The notes: generated by a model not told the origin, from the letters alone. Counted from the stretch's first letter, positions 34,161 through 44,146 are shown. The stretch is DNA of 64,000 nt from Shewanella sp. KX20019 (GCF_016757755.1 NZ_CP068437.1:4402001-4466000); one strand, 5' to 3'. Program-made: numbers and translations.

Positions 34161-35753
34161 ATGATGCTGGACTCTACAAAGCTACTGCCGTTGGTTATTG
34201 CCGCAAGTCTTGGTTTGTCCGCCTGTGGCGGAGGAGGTTCCACTGGAAGCGATTCAACAGAGCCACCAGCAACAGGTGGCTCTGTAACGCCGACTTGGGT
34301 ACAAGGTCAGTTCGCTAGTGACGCAAGTTTAGCCAACCAATGCAGTGCTAACCAAACGGGTAGCACATTGACTGAAAAGCTTTGGCTGCGCTCCTGGAGT
34401 AATGATACTTACCTTTGGTATAACGAGATTATCGACCGCGATCCCGCACCATATTTAGTTGCAGAGTATTTTGATCTTTTGATAACAGACGAGTTATCAG
34501 ATTCCGGCAGTAGAAAAGACAACTTCCACTTCTCAATGTCAACCGATGAATGGAATGCGCTAAATCAATCAGGTGCCTCAGTAGGCTACGGTATCAACTT
34601 CGAACTCACTAACGGCTCCCAAAGCGGTGCCCGAAAAGTAACAGTCACTTATAATGAACCAGACTCTCCCGCAAGTGCGGCCAATGTGACGCGCGGCGCG
34701 GTGATTGTCGAAATTGATGGTGTTAGTGTTAAAGATGCCAACGATAGCGCCAGTATCGACATATTAAATGCAGGCCTATTTCCAAGCCAAGATGGCAAGC
34801 AAACCACGTTTACCATTAGAGATCTTGGCGCAGCAGTCGACCGTACAATAACACTAACTGCACAAACGATTGTCTCGACCCCAGTGCAGAATACTAAAAC
34901 CATTCAAACTACTAGCGGTAAAGTCGGTTACCTGCAGTTTAACGCTCACATCGCTACTGCAGAGCGTGGACTCTTTGATGCACTAACCACATTAAGCCAA
35001 GCGGGTGTGGATGATCTGGTCATCGACCTTAGATATAACGGCGGCGGATTGCTGGCCATGGCAAGCCAACTCGGTTACATGATTGCCGGTGAAGAGGCGA
35101 CTGCCGAACGCACTTTTGAGAAAACCAACTTTAACGGCAAGCATCCTAACGTCAACCCAGTAACCAATCAGTCTTTATCGCCAATGCCATTTATAGACGA
35201 ATCCCTTGGCTTTAATACAGGCCTGCTTGCAGGCGGCAGTCCACTACCGACATTGGACCTTAAACGTGTGTATGTTTTAACTACGACGGGGACGTGTTCT
35301 GCCAGTGAAGCGCTAATGAACGGCTTGCGTGGTGTGGATATTGAAGTCATTCAAATTGGCGGCACAACCTGCGGTAAACCTTATGGTTTTTACCCAACTC
35401 CCAACTGCGAAACTACCTACTTTACGATTCAGCTTAAAGGTGTGAACGACAAAGGCTTTGGCGAATACTCCGACGGTTTTGTGCCATCGACAAGCCCAAC
35501 ACTCGCCAGTGAAGTTCAAGGTTGTATGCTTGATGATGATTTAGGCCATGCTCTGGGCGATACAGATGAGCGCCTATTAAGCGCTGCACTTTATTATCGA
35601 GATAATGAGCGCTGCCCTACAATTGCAACAAGCACTGCACGCGTTTTAGCAGCAAACGAGTTCGTTGATGAAGGCTTCATGCTAAAAGATGAGCGAAATC
35701 AAACGCTATGGCAGAATAACCGCATCATCACCGATATTAAGGGAACTTTGTAA
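34161..35753 (+). CDS. S41-family peptidase, lipoprotein
   Basis: 530 residues. Lipoprotein signal with lipobox LSAC followed by a GGGG/Ser/Pro linker. Central PDZ-like segment ('NVTRGAVIVEIDGVSV', about 180-200), then the S41 (C-terminal-processing protease) core: 'GYLQFNAHI', 'DLVIDLRYNGGGLLAMAS' and nucleophile Ser in 'TTTGTCSASEALMNGL', with a candidate general-base Lys in 'GGTTCGKPYGF'. AAGGA before the first ATG supports the start. It is coupled to the small lipoprotein gene by a TAATG overlap. Probably a periplasmic protease of the Tsp/CtpA type anchored in the outer membrane. Confidence 0.88.
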   Translation: MMLDSTKLLPLVIAASLGLSACGGGGSTGSDSTEPPATGGSVTPTWVQGQFASDASLANQCSANQTGSTLTEKLWLRSWSNDTYLWYNEIIDRDPAPYLVAEYFDLLITDELSDSGSRKDNFHFSMSTDEWNALNQSGASVGYGINFELTNGSQSGARKVTVTYNEPDSPASAANVTRGAVIVEIDGVSVKDANDSASIDILNAGLFPSQDGKQTTFTIRDLGAAVDRTITLTAQTIVSTPVQNTKTIQTTSGKVGYLQFNAHIATAERGLFDALTTLSQAGVDDLVIDLRYNGGGLLAMASQLGYMIAGEEATAERTFEKTNFNGKHPNVNPVTNQSLSPMPFIDESLGFNTGLLAGGSPLPTLDLKRVYVLTTTGTCSASEALMNGLRGVDIEVIQIGGTTCGKPYGFYPTPNCETTYFTIQLKGVNDKGFGEYSDGFVPSTSPTLASEVQGCMLDDDLGHALGDTDERLLSAALYYRDNERCPTIATSTARVLAANEFVDEGFMLKDERNQTLWQNNRIITDIKGTL

Positions 35754-36130
35754 TGCTTAAACTAATGTTAGGCGCAGCCCTAACAATTGGCTTAATGGGT
35801 TGCAGTGCATCTGCTGAGAATGACACCAAAGCCATGCCAGCGCTGTTGCTATCACCTGATCGCTATAGTACTCGCCAGCTTGCTCAGGCCATCTCCGAAT
35901 TACTCAAGGTAAACGAGGTAACACTAAGCCAAACCGCATTTACTCAAACCAGTTTACTGGCCGTTGAGCGTGCGCCCCATAAAGACCCAAGCGGGCAGTT
36001 AATTATGGGGAGAAGCCATGAGATGCCACAAATGGTGCAGCTGTTTATGCAAGGGGATGTATGCATTTTGAGGCTGCAAAATAGTGATGAAGAGCGCGCA
36101 TTACCTAGGCTAAAATGTAAAGCTGAGTAA
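35753..36130 (+). CDS. Small lipoprotein cotranscribed with the S41 peptidase
   Basis: 125 residues. Signal peptide with lipobox LMGC (mature N-terminus CSASAEN). The start codon overlaps the stop of the peptidase gene (TAATG), so it is a likely accessory, inhibitor or adaptor of that protease. The mature part has no recognised domain. A strong terminator follows at 36141. Confidence 0.75.
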   Translation: MLKLMLGAALTIGLMGCSASAENDTKAMPALLLSPDRYSTRQLAQAISELLKVNEVTLSQTAFTQTSLLAVERAPHKDPSGQLIMGRSHEMPQMVQLFMQGDVCILRLQNSDEERALPRLKCKAE

Positions 36131-36140
36131 GTCATTCATT

Positions 36141-36179
36141 AACAATACAAACGCCGCATTATGCGGCGTTTGTATTGTT
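36141..36179. terminator. Bidirectional terminator between convergent genes
   Basis: Perfect 19-base arms, AACAATACAAACGCCGCAT (36141-36159) and its complement (36161-36179), around a one-base centre that in practice opens to a small loop. T-rich on both sides. Confidence 0.9.
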
Positions 36180-36222
36180 CCCAAAATAGCTTAGCAGCAA
36201 CTTTGCAGTATCTCGCCCGCGG

Positions 36223-36708
36223 TTATGACTCCGCTTTTTTTGAGGCCACGATTTCAGTCGCCAATTTTACAATCGGCACCAGTGCCCCAATGCCACCTTC
36301 ACTAAAGGTTTTTATATCTTTACCTATTTTATGCATCCGCTCAATCGTCACCGCAACATCCATCGCCGAAGCTTCTAAGTCAGTTTTAAGTGCGTCTGCT
36401 AATGCATCTCTAATTTCTATAGCAGTCTCGTTGCCTGAATCATTTTTAGAATGAAGCAGTAACATGGTGGCTGGGATCAAAGTAAAAATCCCATTCAACA
36501 CCACTAACCACCACGCTTTTTGCGCATAGATCCCCAGAACGGCAATGTTTAAATAGATAGCCACATTAATGGCTAACACTGTCAGTGCAAAAAAGGCTAT
36601 AGAGATTGCGAGCAGTAACGCCGCTTTTCTTTGCTGTTTTATTTCGGCCTTTAATAAGCTTTTCTCCAAGCTATACAGCATCTGTAACTTTTCTATATTC
36701 ATTTTCAT
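36223..36708 (-). CDS. Two-helix membrane protein of unknown function
   Basis: 161 residues. A basic N-terminal helix (KLQMLYSLEKSLLKAEIKQQRK) is followed by two hydrophobic segments (about 29-51 and 64-83) and a soluble acidic helical tail with repeated hydrophobic spacing ('EIRDALADALKTDLEASAMDVAVTIERM'). ATG 36708 is used; ATG six bases later is equally possible. No family recognised. Monocistronic. Confidence 0.7.
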   Translation of the reverse strand: MKMNIEKLQMLYSLEKSLLKAEIKQQRKAALLLAISIAFFALTVLAINVAIYLNIAVLGIYAQKAWWLVVLNGIFTLIPATMLLLHSKNDSGNETAIEIRDALADALKTDLEASAMDVAVTIERMHKIGKDIKTFSEGGIGALVPIVKLATEIVASKKAES

Positions 36709-36978
36709 CTGCGGTAACCTATACCCTTGTTAAAAAGTGGTTTTGATTATAATTGCGCTAATTATAGTCAATCGCCCAGCAACGGCTTCCTCTTTAAATT
36801 GCCAAGTTAACAGTGCCGCATAAATAGAATCACTCCAAAGGCTTAACAGTCTGAGCTTGATCATAGTTTTGCCTTCCGCAGTTCAAGCCTGATTCAGCTT
36901 GCTGAGGTTAAGATCATCGTAGTTTTCAAAAATGGCCTTTATACCGCTATAACTAGCCAATTGGCTTATGAGAGTTTA

Positions 36979-37290
36979 ATGAAGATCCATGATACTGATT
37001 TAATCTACACTAACCTTCCCAGCACCATGGGACTGCTTAATTCCGTCGTTTTTATGTGGGTAATCACAGCAGTAACCTTAGGCGTTTTCTGCTGGGTAGC
37101 CATCAAACTTTGGCACCTGCATTCGTTACCTAAATACTTAGCGAAAGAGCGTGGCATGCAACAAGCAAAGCTGGTATTTTGGCTCTGCATGCTTGGGTTA
37201 ATATGGAAGCCTCTTTGGGTTCTAGCTGTTATCGCAATTGTTACTGATTGGGATCGTGTTCAAGAATGGATTAGGGGGACGCGCGCATGA
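36979..37290 (+). CDS. DUF3302 membrane protein (YiaW-like)
   Basis: 103 residues with two hydrophobic helices ('VVFMWVITAVTLGVFCWVAIKLW' and 'LVFWLCMLGLIWKPLWVLAVIAI'). The 'HLHSLPKYLAKERG' linker and 'WKPLWVLA' motif fit DUF3302 proteins (E. coli YiaW/YibI). Always paired with a HlyD-type gene, as here: the following gene overlaps by four bases. Start placed at ATG 36979 after GAGAG; a TTG frame begins 18 bases upstream. Confidence 0.82.
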   Translation: MKIHDTDLIYTNLPSTMGLLNSVVFMWVITAVTLGVFCWVAIKLWHLHSLPKYLAKERGMQQAKLVFWLCMLGLIWKPLWVLAVIAIVTDWDRVQEWIRGTRA

Positions 37291-38318
37291 AAGAGATAAT
37301 GCTGCCCTATATATTTATTGTTTGGTTGCTATTCAAGTTTAAGGTGATCAAATCAAGACCGCGTAACTACTTTATTAGTGTGTTGCTAGGCTGTTTAATT
37401 GCCGCGAGTCTGTTTCTCGCGCACCGATTTTACTCGCCTGCCGATCTAACAGATTCAACCACGGTAAGGGCACCACATTCCGTTCTGTCACCCGCAATTG
37501 GCCAACAAATTGAAACTATCTCGGTTGATCACAACCAGCACGTCAAAAAAGGTGAGCTGATCTACACCTTGGTAGACGATAAGGTGGCCAGTGCTATTGA
37601 TGAAATTAACGCAAAAGTGAATGAAATAGAACGCGCAGTGGAGGCGACCGAGGTTAGACTCGCTCAGGCAAAGCGTAACTACAAACGTAAAGCTGAACTC
37701 GGCGAACACGTTAGTGAGCGAGACCTTGAAAATGCTGCCGACAAAGTCGAAATCACAGCGGCTGAGTTAAGGGTACAAGCAGCTCAACTTGAGGTTCAAT
37801 ATGCGCAACTGCGTAAACAAAATTTTGAGTTAGACAGACTACAGGTGCGCGCGCCGTTCGACGGCATGGTAACCCATGTCTATATTGCAGATGGCACGAG
37901 AGTAGGCTCTATGCACCTGTGGAATACCGGCAAAAAGTTTGTTGAAATGCGGATTCCAGATCAATCCTATGCCTTTATACAACAGGGACAGTTTGCAGAG
38001 TTTTATATCGATGCATACCCTGGACAAGTTTTCAGAGCACGAGTACACAGCAAGGTTGAAGCGACAGGTGAATCCCAAGGCGACATTATGCCTCGCGAAC
38101 AAATGGTATCACGTCATATCAGCTTAGGTTCGCTACCTGTAGGAAGAACCGTGGTATTGGAGGTAGATGAAAAGACGATGGCTATGCTGCCCATTGGTGC
38201 CACTGGTTCAGCTTGGGTTAGTGCAGATAAACCTCACTCAGTATTTGGCATTTTAGATATCATAGGCGCTGCAACAGTAAGGCTCAAGGCTGTTAAAGCT
38301 TACTTAAACCCTTTATAA
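37287..38318 (+). CDS. HlyD-family membrane fusion protein (YiaV/YibH-like)
   Basis: 343 residues. One N-terminal membrane helix (about 25-45), then 'VRAPHSVLSPAIGQQIETISVDHNQHVKKGELIYTL' (biotinyl-lipoyl half-motif), a coiled-coil hairpin (about 100-180) and the second half-motif 'LQVRAPFDGMVTHVYIADGTRV'. This is the membrane-fusion architecture of EmrA/YiaV proteins. With the DUF3302 partner it forms the yiaWV-type pair, whose exported substrate is not established. No outer-membrane channel gene nearby. Confidence 0.88.
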   Translation: MKEIMLPYIFIVWLLFKFKVIKSRPRNYFISVLLGCLIAASLFLAHRFYSPADLTDSTTVRAPHSVLSPAIGQQIETISVDHNQHVKKGELIYTLVDDKVASAIDEINAKVNEIERAVEATEVRLAQAKRNYKRKAELGEHVSERDLENAADKVEITAAELRVQAAQLEVQYAQLRKQNFELDRLQVRAPFDGMVTHVYIADGTRVGSMHLWNTGKKFVEMRIPDQSYAFIQQGQFAEFYIDAYPGQVFRARVHSKVEATGESQGDIMPREQMVSRHISLGSLPVGRTVVLEVDEKTMAMLPIGATGSAWVSADKPHSVFGILDIIGAATVRLKAVKAYLNPL

Positions 38319-38419
38319 AGAGAGAAAATCAATATGGATAACGATTGTCGCTACTCTTATGAGCCCAATAAAGCCTTAATCTAAAGAACCAGCTGATAGC
38401 CACTGCAAAAACGAGCACC

Positions 38420-41400
38420 CTAATGCTTTTCAGTGGCTTGTCTGTCAGCACTATTCAGCGTTTCAACTTCTCGTTGGTTATGCCACTCCAACATTAAGCG
38501 ATCGACAAAGACCTTGTCCTGCTCCTCTGTTGTCGTGGCATATAAAATAAACTCCTCGCCATCATCAATATGAACCGTCACCTCGGTGATATCTATGTCC
38601 TCATTGGGCTCGGCATAATCGACTTGGATATCTTTGACATTCTTCAATAAGCTGGTGACAACTTGCAGCTCATCATCTTCGACCCAATATGAAAAAACCG
38701 TTTGTTGAGTAAAACCATTACCATCCGCTTGGTTATCAATCCAATCTGAACTGTAAAACAGCAATGGCGTTTCGTTTGCTGCCAACACCTTATTTTGCTG
38801 CATAAAATCAATATGGTGTGACCAGAGTTCCTCCCCTTTGATGATTTTATCTTGCGCTGTTAAGCCAACGTCCTGTGCCAGCGTAAAAATCAGTAATGGC
38901 GCCATACAGGCAATAAACACCCAGTTGCGTGCATGCCACTGTGAGTTAGCGACATAAGCCTCGCTGCTTGTGCTATTTACCTTGTTTATATAAATAACTA
39001 ACGGTGCAAAAACAATAAATGGAATAAGATCATCCCAATAACCTAAACTCAGCTCCCAACTCATACCATTCCAAAACAGATAACCGGCAAATAAGATTAC
39101 TGCCGACCACGCCGGGATCAAAAATGATCGCTTCTGTTGCTGATCTCGATGCACATTAAGCCATGAATACAATGGGTAGTACCAAAGTGGAGCAAACAAT
39201 CCCCTCGCTACGGGCCAAATATCGGGGCGATCGTTGGCATGCTTAATATATTGCCAATTCTTATAGCTCCAATAGCTGGAATATAACCCAAGACTAAATA
39301 CCGACAGCACAAAAAACTTAAGTGTTGATACCGGATAAAATTGAGTTTGATGGGGACTTTTAGCTTCTAGCATTAAATTGACAAAGGCGTAGATGAAACC
39401 AAGCAGAATTAAAATAACCAATATCACCCACGGGCTTACTGGCTCGGGAGTATCGCTAGTAGCAGTAGACTCACTGGCGCTGGCTGGAGCCACTGTAGCA
39501 TTTGGATAATCGACAATGCCATAGCTGTCGATAGATGAGACCTTCTTAAGGGCACTGATATAGCCGCTTAACTGCCCCACCTCAACCCGATCCACTTTAG
39601 ACTGGTACGCATAAGATAAACTTAATTGCCTTTGTGACTTGTCGTAAGCGACCTGATAAACCAGCTTAAAAAATGGATTATCTTCCTCTATGGTTTCGTC
39701 GCTAAAGCTCCAGTTTGAATCACGCAGCTTAACCACGATATCGCCTTCAATCTGCAGTGGATAGCTTAGCGGTAGCGTTCTTTTGCTCAAACTTTCAGGG
39801 ATAGTCAAATAGGGGGAAAGTTGCGTCTCATATAGATAGATAGTGAAGTCATTTTCATCCCCTTCAGTCCAAGGGGCGCTGAGAAGATAATCTTCACTAA
39901 TAGTTAGTGTCCCCTTAGCCTTATCTTTAGTCACTTCGAGCGGGCTGTTAACCGTCAAGCCATTAAATATCTTGTCATAATACTTGGCATATTGCTCAGA
40001 CAAAGCCTGTACACCACTGTCTACTATTGCCACTCTTTTACGTCGAGCTTGGTAGCCTGAATAGGTCACAGTGGAAGTGAATAGCGACGGCTTAGCTACG
40101 CCTTCACGGAAATCATAAGTTTCCGCAAACTCAATTTTGCTGCCGCTGCGCTCATCAGGCATTTTTTCAAGCGCATCAACTCCAGGTTCAACCACCAGTG
40201 CATAACCATAGTTAGGCTGATACATAGCATCTAAAGATACCTGTTGATACTGTAGGGTTGGATCAAACCAATAGCTTTTCTCATTGATTTTCGCTTTAAC
40301 AATTGCATGGTTAAAGCTTTTTGCGGAGGCTAATCTATCTATCAACTCCTCACCCGTTTGACTATTAACCAACACGGGGGAAGCCTCAACACCTAAGCCC
40401 TTAAGCAATGCAATCAGCAATACTGATTTATCTTTACAATCTCCATAACGCTTAGCCAATGTATCACTTGCCTTGGCCGGGAAGTGGCTATTACTGCCTA
40501 TTTCAATACCCAAATAGCGGATGTCTTGCTGCACAAAATTAAGCGCCAACATCACCTGCTGCTCCAACTCAGAAGACTGTTGAGTAATGTCGATTAGTTT
40601 ATCTTGTAGAGCGGCTGACTCATCGATCTGACGCTCAAACATCGGTAGAGCCCAATCAACTACCGACTGCCAATCTTTACTCTCAGAAAATCGGGCTTTG
40701 GCAAAAGGCTCATACCAAGCAGCGGCATCATTAGCAACGGCTAAAGTGGGCTGTTGCGTAACCAGTAACTGATAGTCTGTCTCATGACCTAGGCGAGTCT
40801 CGGTAAACGTTTGTTCTGTGTTGTGCATTTTAAAATACAGAGGATTACTCTTCCCCCACAACACACGTATAAACTGTTGCTGGATCGGGACTTGCCATTG
40901 CAGTGTTCTTCCACCGGTAAAAGTATTGCCATACACCGGATTCTGTCCATATCGAGTGAAACTATACTCAACAATATCGCCAATACGGATATCATTAACA
41001 GCCCAAAATGCGGTTAACGAACCATCGTAAAGAAGATCGTTCGCGTTGTCGGTTTTATCTAAACTAAACTGGCCATCGAAGGTTTTATCTATTTCAATTC
41101 CATCACGAATAACCTTTACGCCATGGAAACTAATTCGTTCATAACTGGGATCAAATGAAACCGTAATTTGCGATACGTGATCCAGTCCTTTGGCAGAGGT
41201 AACTTTAATGGCATAGCGGTCGAATCCGCTTTGTTCACCGTTCTCTGCAACCCGATATTGGTTATCGAGTAGCAGGTGAAAAATACCATCGGCTAGCTCC
41301 TCAATAGGTTCAACCTCAGGCTCTATAACTGCCACAGTTTTAACCCAAGAAGGCTGTTGAGAAAAAGTCACCCCCTGTGCGCTATAAGCCCCCGTATGCC

Positions 41401-41557
41401 AATTTTCATCTAAGGCTAAGCGGCTTGATACAGAAGAGATCCCGTTCGCATGAGCGATGGGAAAAAGAGATAAATAGATCAGTGCAGTACACGCCACGGC
41501 GTACATGCTAAATGTGGCCACAGCGTAAGCTGCATGATTCCGTAGAAAAGTTAACAT
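38420..41557 (-). CDS. DUF3857/transglutaminase-like membrane protein
   Basis: 1045 residues. N-terminal hydrophobic segment, then a DUF3857 domain (about 90-270) and a transglutaminase-like core with Cys in 'RYGDCKDKSVLLIALL' (about 375), His in 'NHAIVKA' and Asp in 'WFDPTL', so the catalytic triad is intact. After a helix near 700 ('VILVILILLGFIYAFVNLML') the C-terminal third has further membrane helices, with 'STLKFFVLSVFSLGLYSSYWSYKNWQYI', which resembles DUF4234. AAAGGA precedes the ATG. Most likely a periplasmic cysteine peptidase or crosslinking-type enzyme fused to a membrane module; substrate unknown. The gene after HlyD is convergent. Confidence 0.85.
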   Translation of the reverse strand: MLTFLRNHAAYAVATFSMYAVACTALIYLSLFPIAHANGISSVSSRLALDENWHTGAYSAQGVTFSQQPSWVKTVAVIEPEVEPIEELADGIFHLLLDNQYRVAENGEQSGFDRYAIKVTSAKGLDHVSQITVSFDPSYERISFHGVKVIRDGIEIDKTFDGQFSLDKTDNANDLLYDGSLTAFWAVNDIRIGDIVEYSFTRYGQNPVYGNTFTGGRTLQWQVPIQQQFIRVLWGKSNPLYFKMHNTEQTFTETRLGHETDYQLLVTQQPTLAVANDAAAWYEPFAKARFSESKDWQSVVDWALPMFERQIDESAALQDKLIDITQQSSELEQQVMLALNFVQQDIRYLGIEIGSNSHFPAKASDTLAKRYGDCKDKSVLLIALLKGLGVEASPVLVNSQTGEELIDRLASAKSFNHAIVKAKINEKSYWFDPTLQYQQVSLDAMYQPNYGYALVVEPGVDALEKMPDERSGSKIEFAETYDFREGVAKPSLFTSTVTYSGYQARRKRVAIVDSGVQALSEQYAKYYDKIFNGLTVNSPLEVTKDKAKGTLTISEDYLLSAPWTEGDENDFTIYLYETQLSPYLTIPESLSKRTLPLSYPLQIEGDIVVKLRDSNWSFSDETIEEDNPFFKLVYQVAYDKSQRQLSLSYAYQSKVDRVEVGQLSGYISALKKVSSIDSYGIVDYPNATVAPASASESTATSDTPEPVSPWVILVILILLGFIYAFVNLMLEAKSPHQTQFYPVSTLKFFVLSVFSLGLYSSYWSYKNWQYIKHANDRPDIWPVARGLFAPLWYYPLYSWLNVHRDQQQKRSFLIPAWSAVILFAGYLFWNGMSWELSLGYWDDLIPFIVFAPLVIYINKVNSTSSEAYVANSQWHARNWVFIACMAPLLIFTLAQDVGLTAQDKIIKGEELWSHHIDFMQQNKVLAANETPLLFYSSDWIDNQADGNGFTQQTVFSYWVEDDELQVVTSLLKNVKDIQVDYAEPNEDIDITEVTVHIDDGEEFILYATTTEEQDKVFVDRLMLEWHNQREVETLNSADRQATEKH

Positions 41558-41823
41558 CGAGCCAGTCCTTTGTTTCTTATTATTAAGTAGCCTCCATCTA
41601 TGGAGTTAATTGATATTAAAACATTTTCACAACATTTAATACTTCTGTTCACGCGATTTTAAGAGCAACGAAAGCAACTTTGAGTGGCGGTTAATCGACG
41701 CTATTCAGCTTTTAGCGAAGATGTGCTTGATCTAGTTTCAATCAATTATTCCTAGCAACTTAAGCGTTAGGAGTGTGGTAGTATCCACCCCTATTTTACT
41801 TTATTTGCATATAAGGCAGTGCG

Positions 41824-42075
41824 ATGAATCCGATTCTTGCGATCTTAAAAGAACACAATATCAGTGACACACAAATCAGTGAGCTGTTCCAGACACTGAC
41901 TGAAAATCCAATGATGGCGATGGCGACCGTTGGCCAGTTAGGTATTCCCGCAGAAAAGCTGCAGCAGATGATGGGCTTGGTTATGCAAACCCCGACACTA
42001 ATCAAAGAAGCTGTTACCGAGCTAGGTTTAGATTTTTCTAAAGTTGAAGCAGCCAAAGCCCAGCTACAGCAATAA
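41824..42075 (+). CDS. DUF2999 small protein
   Basis: 83 residues opening 'MNPILAILKEHNISDTQISELFQTLTENPMMAMATVGQLGIP', which matches the DUF2999 family of Shewanella and Vibrio relatives. All-helical, no Cys, cytoplasmic. Function unknown. AAGG seven bases before the ATG. Monocistronic. Confidence 0.85.
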   Translation: MNPILAILKEHNISDTQISELFQTLTENPMMAMATVGQLGIPAEKLQQMMGLVMQTPTLIKEAVTELGLDFSKVEAAKAQLQQ

Positions 42076-42346
42076 TCAACAACTTATCCCCGATGGCCAC
42101 TCAATTATTCACTCAATGTGAGTCAGCCTAGCTAGGGAAGCTTGTTTGTGGGTAGAGAGCTAGCCATTTAGCTCTCCACCCCACACCGCCAGGCACTACC
42201 CTTTCTAAGCCTTATTAGCATATTGCCGTTAAAATAAGATAACCCAAACAAAATCAATGACTCCCCCTATCGTTCTAAACCGTTGTTAAAGTGTTACCTC
42301 CGTCACGACATTCCACAGAATGATTAAATAGACTACAGCCATCACA

Positions 42347-42370
42347 TCATTTGGTTATTTAGCCAAATGA
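42347..42370. promoter_or_regulatory. Palindromic operator upstream of the ArsR gene
   Basis: Perfect eight-base arms TCATTTGG (42347-42354) and CCAAATGA (42363-42370) with an eight-base AT-rich centre, 48 bases before the ArsR start codon. This is the size and place expected for an autoregulatory ArsR site. Confidence 0.65.
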
Positions 42371-42418
42371 CAAACTCTAGTAACTAACAGACCTTTCGGG
42401 TTTGAATCTGGACAATGT

Positions 42419-42745
42419 ATGACAGCACAGGAACAACTGCGACTCAATGCCCGCGCTGCGGTACTCAAGGCTATGGCACATCCAACGCGCCTTTGGTTGT
42501 TAGAACAATTACAACAACAAGAGCATTGTGTTTGCGATCTCACCGATGGCGTTAACGCTGATATTTCAACGGTATCTAAGCACCTATCTGTACTAAAGCA
42601 GGCTGGAATTGTCAGCAGTCGCCGCGATGGCAAGCAAATTTTCTATCGCTTGGAAACCCCTTGCTTATTAAAAATGTTTGCCTGTGTTGAGGCGGTATTA
42701 GCAAAGAATGCCAAATCCCAGGCCGCCTTGCTTAACCCCAGTTAA
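42419..42745 (+). CDS. ArsR-family transcriptional repressor
   Basis: 108 residues, winged helix: 'AMAHPTRLWLLEQLQQQEHCVCDL', recognition helix 'ISTVSKHLSVLKQAGIVSSRRDGKQIFYRL'. The C-V-C at about 40-42 at the start of the DNA-reading helix is the position of the arsenite/metal-binding cysteines in ArsR. First gene of an operon with a thioredoxin-like protein and an ArsP-like permease, so it probably senses arsenic or an organic arsenical. The start ATG 42419 has a weak ribosome binding site. Confidence 0.88.
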   Translation: MTAQEQLRLNARAAVLKAMAHPTRLWLLEQLQQQEHCVCDLTDGVNADISTVSKHLSVLKQAGIVSSRRDGKQIFYRLETPCLLKMFACVEAVLAKNAKSQAALLNPS

Positions 42746-42803
42746 ACAGGCGCAATTTACCAAGTATTAATCCAATTAAGTTTATTAAAAATAAGGTCAC
42801 GAT

Positions 42804-43052
42804 ATGAAAATAGAGATTCTAGGAAGTGGTTGTAAAAAGTGTACCAATTTAGCCACAGATGTAGAGCAAATTGCCCAGCGACTAGCGGTGAATTTTGAGC
42901 TTAAAAAAGTCACCGATATGGCAGCTATTATGGATTATGGCGTTATGTCGACACCTGCAATAGTGATTGATGGCACCGTCGTCAGCGCTGGCAGCGTGCC
43001 ATCGCATACCGAAATTGAGCAGCTAATAACTCAAGCTAGCAACGCTCACTAA
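42804..43052 (+). CDS. Small thioredoxin-fold protein (redox-active disulfide protein 2 type)
   Basis: 82 residues, 'MKIEILGSGCKKCTNL' with a C-K-K-C redox site at 10-13, then 'YGVMSTPAIVIDG' with the cis-Pro. This is the minimal thioredoxin fold often found beside ArsR and the permease of arsenic operons. AAGG upstream. It likely keeps a cysteine of the permease or regulator reduced; inferred from context. Confidence 0.85.
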   Translation: MKIEILGSGCKKCTNLATDVEQIAQRLAVNFELKKVTDMAAIMDYGVMSTPAIVIDGTVVSAGSVPSHTEIEQLITQASNAH

Positions 43053-43138
43053 TCATCTATAAATAGTCATCTGTAGATAGCCATCTTTGGACTAGTGACT
43101 ATTGCTGGCTCTATCTCAACCCTTTAGCGAGGTTAACC

Positions 43139-44146
43139 ATGTTAGTTTGGTTTTCTGTACTTGCCGATTGGCTGGTTTATGATCTGTTAGACTTATCCAG
43201 TCAAACCCAGCTTGGTCAGGCTGTCCATTTTTTTGTTGAAGACACCAGCAAGATATTTGCCCTGCTTATCGTGATGATTTACGCCATTGGCTGGCTCCGC
43301 GCCTCGTTAAATGTCGAGCGAGTGCGTGGCTACTTAGCCGGAAAGCCTAAAATTATCGGTTATGGTTTAGGTTCAGGTTTTGGGGCTATCACCCCTTTTT
43401 GTTCCTGTTCAAGTATTCCGGTGTTTCTTGGCTTTACCTCTGCAGGCATACCCATCGGCATCACCATGGCGTTCTTACTGACATCGCCGCTGATTAATGA
43501 AGTCGCCATTTTATTACTGTTTAGCCTGTTAGGATTAAAGGTCACCTTAATTTACGTGCTCACTGGCGTAGCCATTGGCATGTTCGGCGGGGCGCTACTG
43601 GACTTATTGAAAGCCGAACGTTGGTTGCAGCCTTTAGCAGCCAAAGCCTATGCCAAGGGACTGCAACACTCTAGCAACGACACCAGCATTAGCTTATCGA
43701 CGTCGGGATCACCAGCTAAGCCAACAGCTATAAGTTGGCAACAACGCCATCAATTTGCCAAGTCTGAAACGGTTGAGATTTTTGGCCGAGTTTGGAAGTG
43801 GGTCATTATCGGCGTCGGTATAGGCGCGGCGCTGCATGGCTTTGTACCTGCGGGCTGGCTGGAAGCGAATTTAGGTGATGGCCAGTGGTGGTCAGTGCCT
43901 CTTGCGGTATTGATGGGGATCCCACTGTATGCCAACGCGACAGGGGTCATTCCCATATTGGAAAGCTTATTACGACAGGGCGTGCCATTAGGAACCACAT
44001 TGGCATTTTGTATGAGCACCGTTGCTGTCAGTTTTCCAGAGTTTGTAATGCTAAAGCAAGTGATGCAATGGCGCTTATTGGCGATTTTATTCGTACTGTT
44101 ACTCGTGTCATTTACCATTATGGGGTGGGTATTAAACCTCGTTTAA
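43139..44146 (+). CDS. Permease of the ArsP (DUF318/YraQ) family
   Basis: 335 residues, about eight helices in two homologous halves. Signature 'GFGAITPFCSCSSIPVFLGFTSAGIPIGITMAFLLTSPLINEVAI', where the C-S-C-S cluster is the conserved site in ArsP-type permeases that export trivalent organoarsenicals. The second half has 'GIPLYANATGVIPI'. GAGG six bases before ATG supports the start. Third gene of the arsR-like operon. Confidence 0.85.
   Translation: MLVWFSVLADWLVYDLLDLSSQTQLGQAVHFFVEDTSKIFALLIVMIYAIGWLRASLNVERVRGYLAGKPKIIGYGLGSGFGAITPFCSCSSIPVFLGFTSAGIPIGITMAFLLTSPLINEVAILLLFSLLGLKVTLIYVLTGVAIGMFGGALLDLLKAERWLQPLAAKAYAKGLQHSSNDTSISLSTSGSPAKPTAISWQQRHQFAKSETVEIFGRVWKWVIIGVGIGAALHGFVPAGWLEANLGDGQWWSVPLAVLMGIPLYANATGVIPILESLLRQGVPLGTTLAFCMSTVAVSFPEFVMLKQVMQWRLLAILFVLLLVSFTIMGWVLNLV

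Noticed and set aside
38334..38384. 16-codon open frame after the HlyD-type gene
   Set aside because: Too short, and no conserved feature despite a GAGAG-like start signal.
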